Assembly: GCA_003278705.1 (NCBI GenBank)
Contig: QCDR01000007.1
Location: forward strand, 1 to 64,000
Direction: 5' to 3'
DNA length: 64,000 bases
DNA from: Prochlorococcus sp. AG-355-J23
Lineage (GTDB): Bacteria; Cyanobacteriota; Cyanobacteriia; PCC-6307; Cyanobiaceae
Part shown: piece by piece, positions 17,804-27,262 of the stretch
Numbering within the stretch: the stretch's first letter is position 1
How the letters are laid out: each line of letters begins with the position of its first letter
The notes under the pieces: generated by a model
What the model was told of the DNA's origin: nothing
What the model saw: only the letters and a program-made list of their open reading frames with translations
Databases searched by the model: none
Position numbers and translations under genes: made by a program

Positions 17804-17840
17804 AAAAGGGGGCTAAAAGCCCCCAGCGATCGACTGTCAA
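17804..17840 (-). repeat. TTGACAGTCGATC motif followed by GC-rich terminator hairpin
   Basis: minus strand: TTGACAGTCGATCGCTGGGGGCTTTTAGCCCCCTTTTT. Confidence 0.65.
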
Positions 17841-17855
17841 TATATACAATCTAAA

Positions 17856-18209
17856 TCAGAATCCAGATATTGCTTCATAGAAATCAGCGTCTGGCAGTAT
17901 TTCCTTCAAGGGTTCAATCTCCTTAGCTGGGCCATGGACCTGCACAGTAATATCTGACACTTCAAAAAGCTTGGGAATCATATGTCCCATATTTTTGAGA
18001 TGAAATAAAGCGGCGGCACCATCTTTATATGCCTCTCTTACATAAGCCTTATTTGAACCGCAAGTAGTGATATTAAAAAAAAGACAGTCAGGTTCATTAG
18101 CTTTTGTCAGTACCAAAATTTCTTCTAAAAGAGCTATGCACTGGTCCATCTTCCCAGCCTTGATTGTGAAGTGGGGATGGATAGAAACCATGGTTGTATC
18201 TAGAGACAT
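17856..18209 (-). CDS. ABM-like small protein
   Basis: SIHPHFTIKAGKMDQCIALLEEILVLTKANEPDCLFFNITTCGSNKAYVREAYKDGAAALFHLKNMGH. Confidence 0.75.
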   Translation of the reverse strand: MSLDTTMVSIHPHFTIKAGKMDQCIALLEEILVLTKANEPDCLFFNITTCGSNKAYVREAYKDGAAALFHLKNMGHMIPKLFEVSDITVQVHGPAKEIEPLKEILPDADFYEAISGF

Positions 18210-18343
18210 TAATTTATAGATATTTCTCCTATCTTTCTAGCAACTAATCTTTATGAAAAAGTTAAAAATATGGATTATCTAAAAATTAAGAATATTAATT
18301 TGGTATCGCTTGTACCGTTTATATGTTTTTTGAAAGCTATTAA

Positions 18344-18532
18344 TTGGATATGAGTTATTTTGCTGAACCAAACCATATTGAATATGATGCATGGTTCGAT
18401 GAAAACATCGACCCAGTGGATCTTGTTAATTACTCAGATGAAAAGGAGTTCAGTGATTCGGTACACTTTAAGTTCCATAAGATGTCCACTAGAAATTTAA
18501 CGATTGGTTCTTCTGATAATTTTCACTGGTAA
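18344..18532 (+). CDS. hypothetical YFAEPN-family small protein
   Basis: MSYFAEPNHIEYDAWFDENIDPVDLVNYSDEKEF; paralog of 12719-12919. Confidence 0.6.
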   Translation: MDMSYFAEPNHIEYDAWFDENIDPVDLVNYSDEKEFSDSVHFKFHKMSTRNLTIGSSDNFHW

Positions 18533-18559
18533 GTAAAAGATTGTTCACACCATAGATAG

Positions 18560-18937
18560 TTATGCAGAATATGTTCCATCACTTTCTCTTCTTGCCTTAG
18601 CTAATACAATTTCATCTACAACTTTTTCAATCATATAAGCACTTTTTTTACCAAAACATTTTTCTTTTTTAATACTCTCAAAATCATTTGGGATTAAAGT
18701 ATTATTTTCACAACAGTCGCATTTAATATCAATTTTCTTACCTCTGAAAACCTCTAAAGCTCTAGAAAAAATCCATTGCTGAACTGAAATACTTTCCCAA
18801 CTATCAAAATTCGACCATTCATTAAAATCTCTATTAAGGATACCTTTTAAGCCATCAGCCTGATTTACATATACTAAGCATGAATCTTTTCTTGGTTCAT
18901 CATTAATACCAATTGTTTTGACAGAATTTTGATTCAT
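18560..18937 (-). CDS. hypothetical protein
   Basis: 125 aa ORF with IDIKCDCCENN cysteine cluster. Confidence 0.6.
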   Translation of the reverse strand: MNQNSVKTIGINDEPRKDSCLVYVNQADGLKGILNRDFNEWSNFDSWESISVQQWIFSRALEVFRGKKIDIKCDCCENNTLIPNDFESIKKEKCFGKKSAYMIEKVVDEIVLAKARRESDGTYSA

Positions 18938-19007
18938 TAAATAAAGATTAATTGAGTAGCCTTATAAATCTAGAGGATAATTTCAAAAATATAAACAAAA
19001 AAATAAC

Positions 19008-19475
19008 TCAAATAAGATCATTAATTGCTTTATCCAATCTAGAAGTATGATTTGTATTTCTGAGTAATTCAAAATCCTTAAAATCAAAGCCCGGGCCAAC
19101 ACAACAACTCACTAAAGTAAATTCGCCTGTACTTTTTGCAGCTTGCCAACATCCAGATGGGATCATTTCTACTGGATTATTGGAATCTAAAATTAAATTT
19201 CTTATTAAATTATTATCATTATCTAGGCACCATAAATTCAGAGGGTCGCCCCTTAGATAAATCCAAATTTCATCAGCATTTTTTACTCTGTGCCAAGCAC
19301 TTTTTGCATCTCTCTCCAAAAGATAATAAATTCCCGTAATAAAGTTTCTACTTTGGCCATCTTCCCTTATTAGAGAATTCTCACTCCTTACTATCTCTCT
19401 AAACCATCCACCCTCAGGATGAGGAGATAAATTGAATTGTTTAATTATTTCTATGTTTTTTTTATTAGGATTCAC
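19008..19475 (-). CDS. cupin-like DUF985 protein
   Basis: LSPHPEGGWFREIVRS...SAWHRVKNADEIWIYLRGDPLNLWCL...VPSGCWQ-type motif. Confidence 0.8.
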   Translation of the reverse strand: MNPNKKNIEIIKQFNLSPHPEGGWFREIVRSENSLIREDGQSRNFITGIYYLLERDAKSAWHRVKNADEIWIYLRGDPLNLWCLDNDNNLIRNLILDSNNPVEMIPSGCWQAAKSTGEFTLVSCCVGPGFDFKDFELLRNTNHTSRLDKAINDLI

Positions 19476-19556
19476 ATCACAAAATATCTTTTAAATTTCT
19501 CTTATACTTAAAAGCTAACTGAAATAAAATCAAAATAAACTATATTTTCTAAAAAA

Positions 19557-19700
19557 TTAAGCACAAATAACTGACAAATCTACAAAATTTTTATTTTCAT
19601 CTGCCAGTTCAGTAATGATTCTATTGAGCCATTCAGAGGTCGTTTCACAATAGCCTACATTTAAAATAGTTTTTTGCTTTGCTGTTTCTTCTTTATTCAT
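19557..19700 (-). CDS. hypothetical protein (47 aa)
   Basis: MNKEETAKQKTILNVGYCETTSEWLNRIITELADENKNFVDLSVICA. Confidence 0.5.
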   Translation of the reverse strand: MNKEETAKQKTILNVGYCETTSEWLNRIITELADENKNFVDLSVICA

Positions 19701-19882
19701 AGTTAAAGTATTTTCATATAAGTTAGTCTTTAATTAAATCTATGTGAATAAGTCTTAATTACTATCTATTTTCAAAAGTTGTATTTAATACATATTTAAG
19801 AACTGCTAGTAAACAAATAAAATTAAATCGTTGACAAGAAAATGTATACAAGTAAGAGTAGAAAAAATTTATTATTTAACCT

Positions 19883-20068
19883 ATGAATAACATCAAGATT
19901 GAGGAATTGATGAAAGTAAGGTTCGATGGTATTGCTAATAGAATTGGGCAATTAAGCAAAAGGGAAAGTGAGTCTTTATTACTTGAGCATCTTGAGTGGT
20001 TGGAGGGAGGATGGGAGACTGAAGAAATCTTATTTTTAAAAAAGCCCTACAGAAAATGGTGGTTCTAA
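19883..20068 (+). CDS. hypothetical protein (61 aa)
   Basis: MNNIKIEELMKVRFDGIANRIGQLSKRESESLLLEHLEWLEGGWETEEILFLKKPYRKWWF. Confidence 0.6.
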   Translation: MNNIKIEELMKVRFDGIANRIGQLSKRESESLLLEHLEWLEGGWETEEILFLKKPYRKWWF

Positions 20069-20086
20069 CTCCACTTCTATAAATAA

Positions 20087-20866
20087 TTAATGATGGCCTA
20101 AGGGACCAGGGCCAGAGCCTATTTTATAAGAATTGTCTAAAGATTTCTCAACAAATAATTTCGCTTTTTGTATAGAATCTAATAGATCAAAACCTAAAGC
20201 ATTGTAACCACAAATAGCAGCACTCAAAGTACAGCCGCTACCGTGGGTATTTTTTGTATTTATAAAATTATTAAATAGCCACTCTTTTCTACCATTTAAG
20301 TCAAGGAAAAAATCCTTCCCTTTCATATCTTTTAAACCACCACCTTTTATAAGTACCGCTTTAGCTCCAAGACTAATAATTTTTCTTGCTGAATTTTCGA
20401 TATCTTCTTTACTCCTTATTTCTAAATCAGAAAGTAGATTTGCTTCATAAATATTTGGAGTTACCAAATCAGCAATTGGTAATAAGAGTTTTTTATAAGC
20501 ATTAATAGCAGAATCTTCCAGTAATTTAGAACCAGTTCTTGTAACCATTACTGGGTCAATAATTTTGGTTATTTTGTATGTATTTAATTTTGAAGCAGTA
20601 TCATTAATTATCCTTTCATTTAATAACATTCCAGTTTTTAAGGCATTAATACCAAAATCAGCAAATAAAGTATCTAACTGATTTAATAAAGTATTCTTCT
20701 CTACTGGTTGAACGCATGTAACCTCTATACTATTTTGTGCTGTAATACATGTAATAACAGAACATCCATGCACTTTAAGGGCCATGAAAGTTCTCAAGTC
20801 AGCCTGGATGCCTGCCCCGCCCCCGGAGTCACTACCGCCTATTGAAAGTGCAATTTTAGAATACAT
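20087..20866 (-). CDS. thiD: hydroxymethylpyrimidine/phosphomethylpyrimidine kinase
   Basis: [19 protein letters not shown]...[13 protein letters not shown]...[12 protein letters not shown]. Confidence 0.95.
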   Translation of the reverse strand: MYSKIALSIGGSDSGGGAGIQADLRTFMALKVHGCSVITCITAQNSIEVTCVQPVEKNTLLNQLDTLFADFGINALKTGMLLNERIINDTASKLNTYKITKIIDPVMVTRTGSKLLEDSAINAYKKLLLPIADLVTPNIYEANLLSDLEIRSKEDIENSARKIISLGAKAVLIKGGGLKDMKGKDFFLDLNGRKEWLFNNFINTKNTHGSGCTLSAAICGYNALGFDLLDSIQKAKLFVEKSLDNSYKIGSGPGPLGHH

Positions 20867-20915
20867 AATTTATTAACTTGTTTTTGAAATTACTATAAGT
20901 AAATTTTAATTTAAA

Positions 20916-21539
20916 TCAGAAATCTGAATATGCATTAAAAAAATCTAACTCCAATTCCATAGCTCTCCTGTATAAATATTTAGCCTGATTAATATCATAT
21001 TTTTCTTTATTAGTCTCAATAAGAATTTCAAGTGAATCTGCTAGCTTTTCAAAGCTCTCATCAGAATAAGTAATTATCCATTCTTTATATTTGGTGTCAA
21101 AATCCCCCTCATACAAACTTTTTCCTATCCAAGAATAAAGTCGCATACATGGAGTCATTGCAAACATTATTTCAACGGAGCTAAGTCTTTTGGAAGTATC
21201 ATCAAGAAAATCTATATAATTTTTAGTGGTTTTTTTTATATAGTTATTAGACAAATCAATGTCCCATTCTTTTGCATACGTTTCATGAAGTATTAACTCC
21301 TCTGAAACGCCCATTAACAGTTCACTTAACTTCCTTATTGAGTACTTATCTTTTGACTTAGAAACAGCAAGACCATAAGCCTTAGCAAAAGTCTCTAAAA
21401 AGAAATAATCTTGAGCTAAATATTCTTGAAATATATTTTTAGGGAGACTTCCATTCTTTAAACTTTGAACAAATTTTGTATTTAAACTTAGTAAAGCAAT
21501 CTCATAATTATCCTCCCAAAGTTTTTTTGTTATTTTCAT
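20916..21539 (-). CDS. tenA: TenA/thiaminase II family protein
   Basis: FQEYLAQDYFFLETFAKAYGLAVSKS...TPCMRLYSWIGKSL; adjacent to thiD. Confidence 0.9.
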   Translation of the reverse strand: MKITKKLWEDNYEIALLSLNTKFVQSLKNGSLPKNIFQEYLAQDYFFLETFAKAYGLAVSKSKDKYSIRKLSELLMGVSEELILHETYAKEWDIDLSNNYIKKTTKNYIDFLDDTSKRLSSVEIMFAMTPCMRLYSWIGKSLYEGDFDTKYKEWIITYSDESFEKLADSLEILIETNKEKYDINQAKYLYRRAMELELDFFNAYSDF

Positions 21540-21626
21540 TTTTTTGATTTTTTAGTTATTCTAAAATTTTTTAAATTTTTTACCTACAAACTTAATCTTA
21601 TTTTTCTAGGATTAAAAGAAAAAATT

Positions 21627-23123
21627 ATGAAAGAAATAAATATTTTATGGTTTAAGAAAGATTTAAGAATTTTTGATAACGAAGCCCTCTGTGAGGCTAT
21701 AAAAGATAATGATATTTTACCTATTTATATTATTGAGTTAGATATTTGGAGCCAAAATACTCATTCAGATAGACAATGGCAATTTTGCAAAGAAAGTTTA
21801 ATAGATTTAAGAAATGCACTTACTGAGATTGGACAACCATTAATTATTAGGACTGGAAATGTTATTAATATTTTTGATGAAATTAGTTCAAAATTTAAAA
21901 TCAAAGGTATATATAGCCATCAAGAAACCGGAGATTGGCTTACTTATAAAAGAGATCAAAAAGTAAGAGAATGGGCTTTAAGCAAAAATATTATTTGGAA
22001 GGAATTTCTACAATTTTCAGTTTTTAGAGGAAATTTAGATAGGAATAATTGGTCTAAAAAATGGCAAGAAAATTCCGAAAAAAACTTACTTAAAGCTCCA
22101 TTAAGAATTAATTCTATTAACTTTAATATTGGAGAAATACCCTCAGACGAAATTTTTACCTTTAAAAAAGGAATTTGTCCAGGAAGAATGCAAGGGGGAA
22201 GAAAGAAAGGTTTAGAGAGAATGCAATACTTCTTTAGTAATAAATTAGATTCTTATTCAAAAGATATATCTAGCCCAGAAAAATCATTTGATAGTTGTAC
22301 AAGACTATCCCCATATATTTGTTGGGGATGTATTTCATTAAAAGAAATTTTTAAAGAGGCAAGTATATCAAAAAACAATAATTCCAGGATGTTAAAAAGC
22401 AGATTAACTTGGCATTGTCATTTTATTCAGAAACTTGAAAGTGAACCAGAACTAGAGTTTAGGGAATACCATCCTTTTTTTAAAAATATTAGAGAAAAAA
22501 ATAATGAATTACTTTATTCATGGAGTTCAGGCAATACGGGCTTTCCTTTTATAGATGCATGTATGCGTTCATTAAATTTCAATGGATGGATTAACTTTAG
22601 GATGCCAGCGATGTTAATGTCTTTTGCTAGCTATAATTTATGGCTACCATGGCAAGATTCAGGTTCTGAATTAGCAAATAAATTTGTAGATTATGAGCCT
22701 GGAATACATTGGAACCAATGCCAAATGCAATCTGGAACTACATCTATAAATACCAATAGAATTTATAATCCTATTAAGCAGGGAAAAGATCATGATCCTC
22801 AAGGTAAATTTATAAAAAAATGGATACCAGAATTAAAGGATATATCACTTAATTTCATTCATGAACCATGGCTATTATCTAGATTTAATCAAGAAGAATA
22901 TGAACAAATTAATTACATAAGACCAATAATTGACATCCCAAATAGTACTAAAACTGCAAAGAAGAAAATTCAGGAAATCACTAAAAAGGATGGATATTGG
23001 GATATCTCAAAAGAAATTTATTTAAAGCATGGCTCTAGAAAAAGGATTAGAAAAAACATAAATAATAAAAAAATTGTTTCTAAGGAAAAGGAAAAACAAT
23101 ACGAACTGAAATTAGATTTCTAA
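21627..23123 (+). CDS. cryptochrome/DNA photolyase-family protein
   Basis: LWFKKDLRIFDNEAL; LTWHCHFIQ; GFPFIDACMRSL..GWINFRMPAMLMSF; FAD-binding HWNQCQMQSGTT. Confidence 0.9.
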   Translation: MKEINILWFKKDLRIFDNEALCEAIKDNDILPIYIIELDIWSQNTHSDRQWQFCKESLIDLRNALTEIGQPLIIRTGNVINIFDEISSKFKIKGIYSHQETGDWLTYKRDQKVREWALSKNIIWKEFLQFSVFRGNLDRNNWSKKWQENSEKNLLKAPLRINSINFNIGEIPSDEIFTFKKGICPGRMQGGRKKGLERMQYFFSNKLDSYSKDISSPEKSFDSCTRLSPYICWGCISLKEIFKEASISKNNNSRMLKSRLTWHCHFIQKLESEPELEFREYHPFFKNIREKNNELLYSWSSGNTGFPFIDACMRSLNFNGWINFRMPAMLMSFASYNLWLPWQDSGSELANKFVDYEPGIHWNQCQMQSGTTSINTNRIYNPIKQGKDHDPQGKFIKKWIPELKDISLNFIHEPWLLSRFNQEEYEQINYIRPIIDIPNSTKTAKKKIQEITKKDGYWDISKEIYLKHGSRKRIRKNINNKKIVSKEKEKQYELKLDF

Positions 23124-23250
23124 ATTTTATTGTCAGAAATTTCCAGATTACTTTTAGCTCCTAGGAAAGTTTTTTAAATTTTGAAATTAAATATATAAAC
23201 CCACGATGAACTAATGCAACCTTTAATGTATTTATTAGATTTTATTAATT

Positions 23251-23424
23251 ATGTCTGAAAGATTTGAATGGGACGATACCAATAGTTCAGGTATATGGTG
23301 GAGTACTAATGTAAGTATCAGAGACGAGTGCATTTTGCTCAAAGAAGATACTAAATGCGAAGATTCTGATATAGTCGAACTTCTTAGGAGTATTGCACAA
23401 AATATTGAAGATAATGGCCTTTAA
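23251..23424 (+). CDS. hypothetical protein (57 aa)
   Basis: MSERFEWDDTNSSGIWWSTNVSIRDECILLKEDTKCEDSDIVELLRSIAQNIEDNGL. Confidence 0.55.
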   Translation: MSERFEWDDTNSSGIWWSTNVSIRDECILLKEDTKCEDSDIVELLRSIAQNIEDNGL

Positions 23425-23447
23425 TTTTTAAAAGCATATTCACTTTA

Positions 23448-24398
23448 TTAGAGATTTTCAATTCCTTTTACAGCTTTTATTAATTCTATACTTATACCTT
23501 TTTCACTCATTGAATGGCCAGCATCATTAACAATAATTAATTCAGAATTCTTTAATTTCTTATTTAGATCCCAAGCACTCCTAACAGGACATACAACGTC
23601 ATACCTACCCTGAATTATTTTTGTAGGAATCGATTCTATTATTTTTATATTTTTCAAAATAAAATCATCTTCTAAGAAAATATTATTAATAAAATAATGA
23701 CATTCGATCCTTGCAAAGGCATCAGAAAAAGAATTAACTTGGGACTTATCAAAATCAAATTTTTTATTTATTAAATGACTTGTTGAGAGTTCCCATTTTG
23801 TCCAAGCTGCTGCTGCTTTTGATCTAAGATTCGCATCTGAGGATGTTAGATATTTATAAAAAGAACTTATCAAATCATTTCTTTCTTCTTTTGGTATTAC
23901 AGAAATATATTCTTCAAATTCATCAGGGAATATCTCACTTGCACCATATTGATAGAACCATAACAATTCAAACTTTCTACATAAAAATATTCCTCGCAAA
24001 GTTAAGCTCATAACTCTTGAGGGATTTTTTATTGCATATATAAGTGAAAGTGTTGAGCCCCAAGATCCACCAAACAAATGCCAAGTATCTATTTTTAAAA
24101 GAATCCTTAATTTCTCTATATCATCAACTAAATGATTAGTTGTATTTTCTTTTAATTCGGAGAAAGGAGTTGAAGAACCGCACCCTCTTTGGTCAAATTG
24201 AATAATATCGAATTTATCTGGGTCAAAGTATCTTCTATATCTTGGTTGACTTCCTCCTCCTGGACCTCCATGAATAACAAGAATTTTTTTGCCATTTGGA
24301 TTGCCAGATCTTTCCCAATAAATAGTATGAATATCATCTACTTGTAAAAAACCCTTTTCACGTACTTCAATTTTCGGAAACAAGACTTGATCTTTCAT
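23448..24398 (-). CDS. pip: prolyl aminopeptidase (alpha/beta hydrolase)
   Basis: VIHGGPGGGSQPRYRRYFDP, FDQRGCGSSTP, GGSWGSTLSLIYA. Confidence 0.92.
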   Translation of the reverse strand: MKDQVLFPKIEVREKGFLQVDDIHTIYWERSGNPNGKKILVIHGGPGGGSQPRYRRYFDPDKFDIIQFDQRGCGSSTPFSELKENTTNHLVDDIEKLRILLKIDTWHLFGGSWGSTLSLIYAIKNPSRVMSLTLRGIFLCRKFELLWFYQYGASEIFPDEFEEYISVIPKEERNDLISSFYKYLTSSDANLRSKAAAAWTKWELSTSHLINKKFDFDKSQVNSFSDAFARIECHYFINNIFLEDDFILKNIKIIESIPTKIIQGRYDVVCPVRSAWDLNKKLKNSELIIVNDAGHSMSEKGISIELIKAVKGIENL

Positions 24399-24475
24399 TT
24401 TGAAATATTTTTAATCACTTTATTAGTCCATAATATCCAAAAAGAAGTCTAGTTTAGAAGAAATTTGTTAAATAA

Positions 24476-24502
24476 AAAAAGGACTGCTTATACAGTCCTT
24501 TT
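24476..24502. terminator. bidirectional-type terminator hairpin
   Basis: AAAAAGGACTG-CTTATA-CAGTCCTTTTT. Confidence 0.8.
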
Positions 24503-24569
24503 TAATATTTGATTTCCTTCTTACAGGATATAAAATTACATATTTTAAAGTCTATTTACTCATAAACCT

Positions 24570-24775
24570 AGAATACGTGAATTCGGGGATTTCTCTCGAT
24601 AATTTTAGTTCCTATTGTCGCTAGTAATTATAAAGCGAAGTCTTATCAGACTAATTGATTGAACTTTAATTTTCGAATAATCCCATTCTCAGGAATACGC
24701 TTCCTATATTTTGGAATTTGCTAAATTTCAGGCGGACTATCAATCATTTAGATTGCCTCCGAACTCAACATTTAT
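24570..24775 (-). ncRNA. candidate structured ncRNA, possibly 6S RNA-like
   Basis: ORF-free; terminal pairing between 24757-24766 and 24579-24588 (GAGTTCGGAG/CCCCGAATTC on minus) plus internal hairpins CAATC-TAAAT-GATTG and AGTCT-GATA-AGACT; strand not certain. Confidence 0.4.
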
Positions 24776-24908
24776 AAATTACTCCTTTTTATATTTTCAG
24801 TAAATCCGTAAATATGCTGATTTACTTTTTTCTTAATTTGTAAGAGGATTTTAATGATCCTTTGTTTTTTATAGATAAATATAAAAATTAAAGTCTATAA
24901 TCCCTTAT

Positions 24909-25100
24909 TTATTCAGATTCATAGAGCAAAATAGATTCAATCATTCTTTTATCACTATCAGAAAGTTTATAATCTTCCATTTTCCACTGAACAAATTTTA
25001 CACACTCATCAATAGAAGGATTCTTATCCCGACACTTACGCCACTCTCTAATCCAATCAGCCAAGGCAAAAGTTATTTTTGTAGTAAGCATATTTACCAA
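24909..25100 (-). CDS. hypothetical protein (63 aa)
   Basis: ORF track; WIREWRKCRDKNPSIDECVKFVQWKMEDYKLSDSDKRMIESILLYESE. Confidence 0.6.
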   Translation of the reverse strand: MVNMLTTKITFALADWIREWRKCRDKNPSIDECVKFVQWKMEDYKLSDSDKRMIESILLYESE

Positions 25101-25234
25101 TCAGGGTAATTAAAATCCCCGCCAATAGGTTCTTCATAAAATTCACCTTCTTTTATACCTTTATCATATTTTTCAATAATCTTTTTATAAGAAGCTATTG
25201 AGGGAATTAAATCTCCTACATATATGGGTTCCAT
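25094..25234 (-). CDS. hypothetical protein (46 aa)
   Basis: MEPIYVGDLIPSIASYKKIIEKYDKGIKEGEFYEEPIGGDFNYPDW; overlaps next ORF slightly. Confidence 0.5.
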   Translation of the reverse strand: MEPIYVGDLIPSIASYKKIIEKYDKGIKEGEFYEEPIGGDFNYPDW

Positions 25235-25308
25235 CGTAATTGTTATAATAATTTCAATTGTTTATTATTTTACAAAAGAATTTAATAAATAAATTATTAA
25301 TATGCATT

Positions 25309-25404
25309 ATGGATTTCATCAAAAAGAACAAGATCTTAACACTAATGGCTGTAATTGCAATTCTATCATTTGTATTAGAAAAAGTAGGCATAATACACTC
25401 TTAA
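25309..25404 (+). CDS. single-TM micro-protein (31 aa)
   Basis: MDFIKKNKILTLMAVIAILSFVLEKVGIIHS. Confidence 0.4.
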   Translation: MDFIKKNKILTLMAVIAILSFVLEKVGIIHS

Positions 25405-25612
25405 ATTAATTAAGTTTATTTGTTAAATACTTCCTAATGTAATAAGTAAACCGATACTATTACTGCAAAAATAAGCAATGGAGATAATAATGTAAAAACT
25501 AAAGTTGAAAGATTAATCAGCATAAATTTTAAATAAATACACAAATTTAATAAACATCACTTTTAAGCATTTGCAATAAGTAAAATTTAAATTATTACGA
25601 TATAAAAAAAAT

Positions 25613-25810
25613 TTGAATAAAGAAAGATATAAAGAAGAATATGAAGAGGGCTCAGACTTACTATGGCCTAGTGATAAAGAAGATAAAGTAACTCGGCAAT
25701 TTTATAAAGATTTATCTAATCTTTCAAAAAACATAACCTATACTAAAAAGAAAAACCTAAAACTTTTTGAACAAGTAGTTAGAATAATAAAAGGCAAAGG
25801 CTGGGGTTAA
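25613..25810 (+). CDS. hypothetical protein (65 aa, TTG start)
   Basis: ORF track. Confidence 0.5.
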   Translation: MNKERYKEEYEEGSDLLWPSDKEDKVTRQFYKDLSNLSKNITYTKKKNLKLFEQVVRIIKGKGWG

Positions 25811-25827
25811 TTAATATTCAAACTAAA

Positions 25828-26688
25828 ATGAAAAATTTAATGATATTAATTAAAAGCTTTTTTCTTTTAAGACCAAGATTTTTATCCACTATATTTTTTA
25901 TTCCTATTCTTTATGGCATTGGCTGGGCTTTATCTCAGCCACTTTTATTGTTTAATTTTGAAAAAGATAATTTATCCTTAATTGGTACTATTATTACTTT
26001 CTTACTTTTTATCTTTTTACTCCCATATTGGTTTTATATCAAACATAACAAATCAAGTGCTTGGATACTTCTTGGGATAACAAAAGACAAATTCTTGAAA
26101 AACTTTTTCAATTTTTCACAAGGTATTCTATTTGCTTTAGTTTTAATAATTCTAATTCTGGTACCACTATTGCAAAAAAATTATATTTCTTGGATAGGTG
26201 AATTCTCGCCAATAATATTGTTAAATTCTATTCTACTGGGATTAGGTGTTGGATTCGCAGAGGAAATAATTTTTAGGGGCTGGTTACTAGAAGAATTAAA
26301 ATTTGAATATGGCACAAAAATATCAATAGCTTTACAAGCCATAATTTTTAGCTTCGTTCATAATTTATCAAATGAGATCTTTTGGAACATAGTAGGATTA
26401 CGTTTGGGATTTATTTTACTTGGGATATTTCTATCATTAGTAAAAATTAGAGATAAAGGTTCTTTATGGAAATGCATAGGAATTCATGGAGGACTAGTGG
26501 GTATTTGGTTTTTATTAAATAACGGATTAATAGAATTCAAAGAAAATACACCTTCTTTTTTAGGAGGGCCTTTTACACAAAATATTCCAAACCCAATCGG
26601 AAGCTTTAGTGCAATTTTAATATTACTTTTATTATGTATTTTTTATACCGTACAATCAAAAAAGATTTTTACTAGACGTATTAATTAG
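25828..26688 (+). CDS. CPBP-family intramembrane metalloprotease
   Basis: multi-TM; EEIIFRGWLLEEL and FSFVHNL, IHGGLVG motifs. Confidence 0.85.
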   Translation: MKNLMILIKSFFLLRPRFLSTIFFIPILYGIGWALSQPLLLFNFEKDNLSLIGTIITFLLFIFLLPYWFYIKHNKSSAWILLGITKDKFLKNFFNFSQGILFALVLIILILVPLLQKNYISWIGEFSPIILLNSILLGLGVGFAEEIIFRGWLLEELKFEYGTKISIALQAIIFSFVHNLSNEIFWNIVGLRLGFILLGIFLSLVKIRDKGSLWKCIGIHGGLVGIWFLLNNGLIEFKENTPSFLGGPFTQNIPNPIGSFSAILILLLLCIFYTVQSKKIFTRRIN

Positions 26689-26750
26689 ATATAAATACCG
26701 ATTGATTTTTGATTAGTAATTGTCAGATTAAAATAAAGCTTAATATTCAT

Positions 26751-26921
26751 ATGAACTTTGATGCAGGAATAAGATTTATTGTGTTTTTAATAATTTTTGG
26801 AGTTACAAACTATCTAATGATGTTGAGAAGATATGAAAACGACGTCAAAAAAAAGAAATATTTGCAACAGGAAAAAATTTCCAAGCTATACCCTAAAGGT
26901 TCATTTACTTTCTTAAATTAA
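26751..26921 (+). CDS. small membrane protein (56 aa; start corrected from 26709)
   Basis: MNFDAGIRFIVFLIIFGVTNYLMMLRRYENDVKKKKYLQQEKISKLYPKGSFTFLN. Confidence 0.6.
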   Translation: MNFDAGIRFIVFLIIFGVTNYLMMLRRYENDVKKKKYLQQEKISKLYPKGSFTFLN

Positions 26922-26942
26922 AAAAATTTTTGTAGAATTTGC

Positions 26943-27191
26943 TCACCATTTTTGATTAGTTTTTTGCCAACCTTCATTTAACAATTTTTGCCATAATAAT
27001 CTTGCTTCTTCAATAACAATTTTTTTTCTAGTTTTCATTAATGGAGGATTTTCTCCATGAATTCCCATAATAATTCCTTCTTCAATAAACATATAATCAA
27101 TAGATTTATCAGAATTATCTCTTTCTTTGTAGAAACGCATTACCCCTACAAAATTGGAGTCAATTAACCAGAAATCATTAGTTGTATTCAA
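26943..27191 (-). CDS. DUF1651-like protein
   Basis: TRKKIVIEEARLLWQKLLNEGWQKT pattern. Confidence 0.6.
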   Translation of the reverse strand: MNTTNDFWLIDSNFVGVMRFYKERDNSDKSIDYMFIEEGIIMGIHGENPPLMKTRKKIVIEEARLLWQKLLNEGWQKTNQKW

Positions 27192-27262
27192 TAAACCAAA
27201 ATGAAATTAAATTAATAATATGCTTTCCTTACAATTTGCGATGGAAATATTTATTTAGTTTA

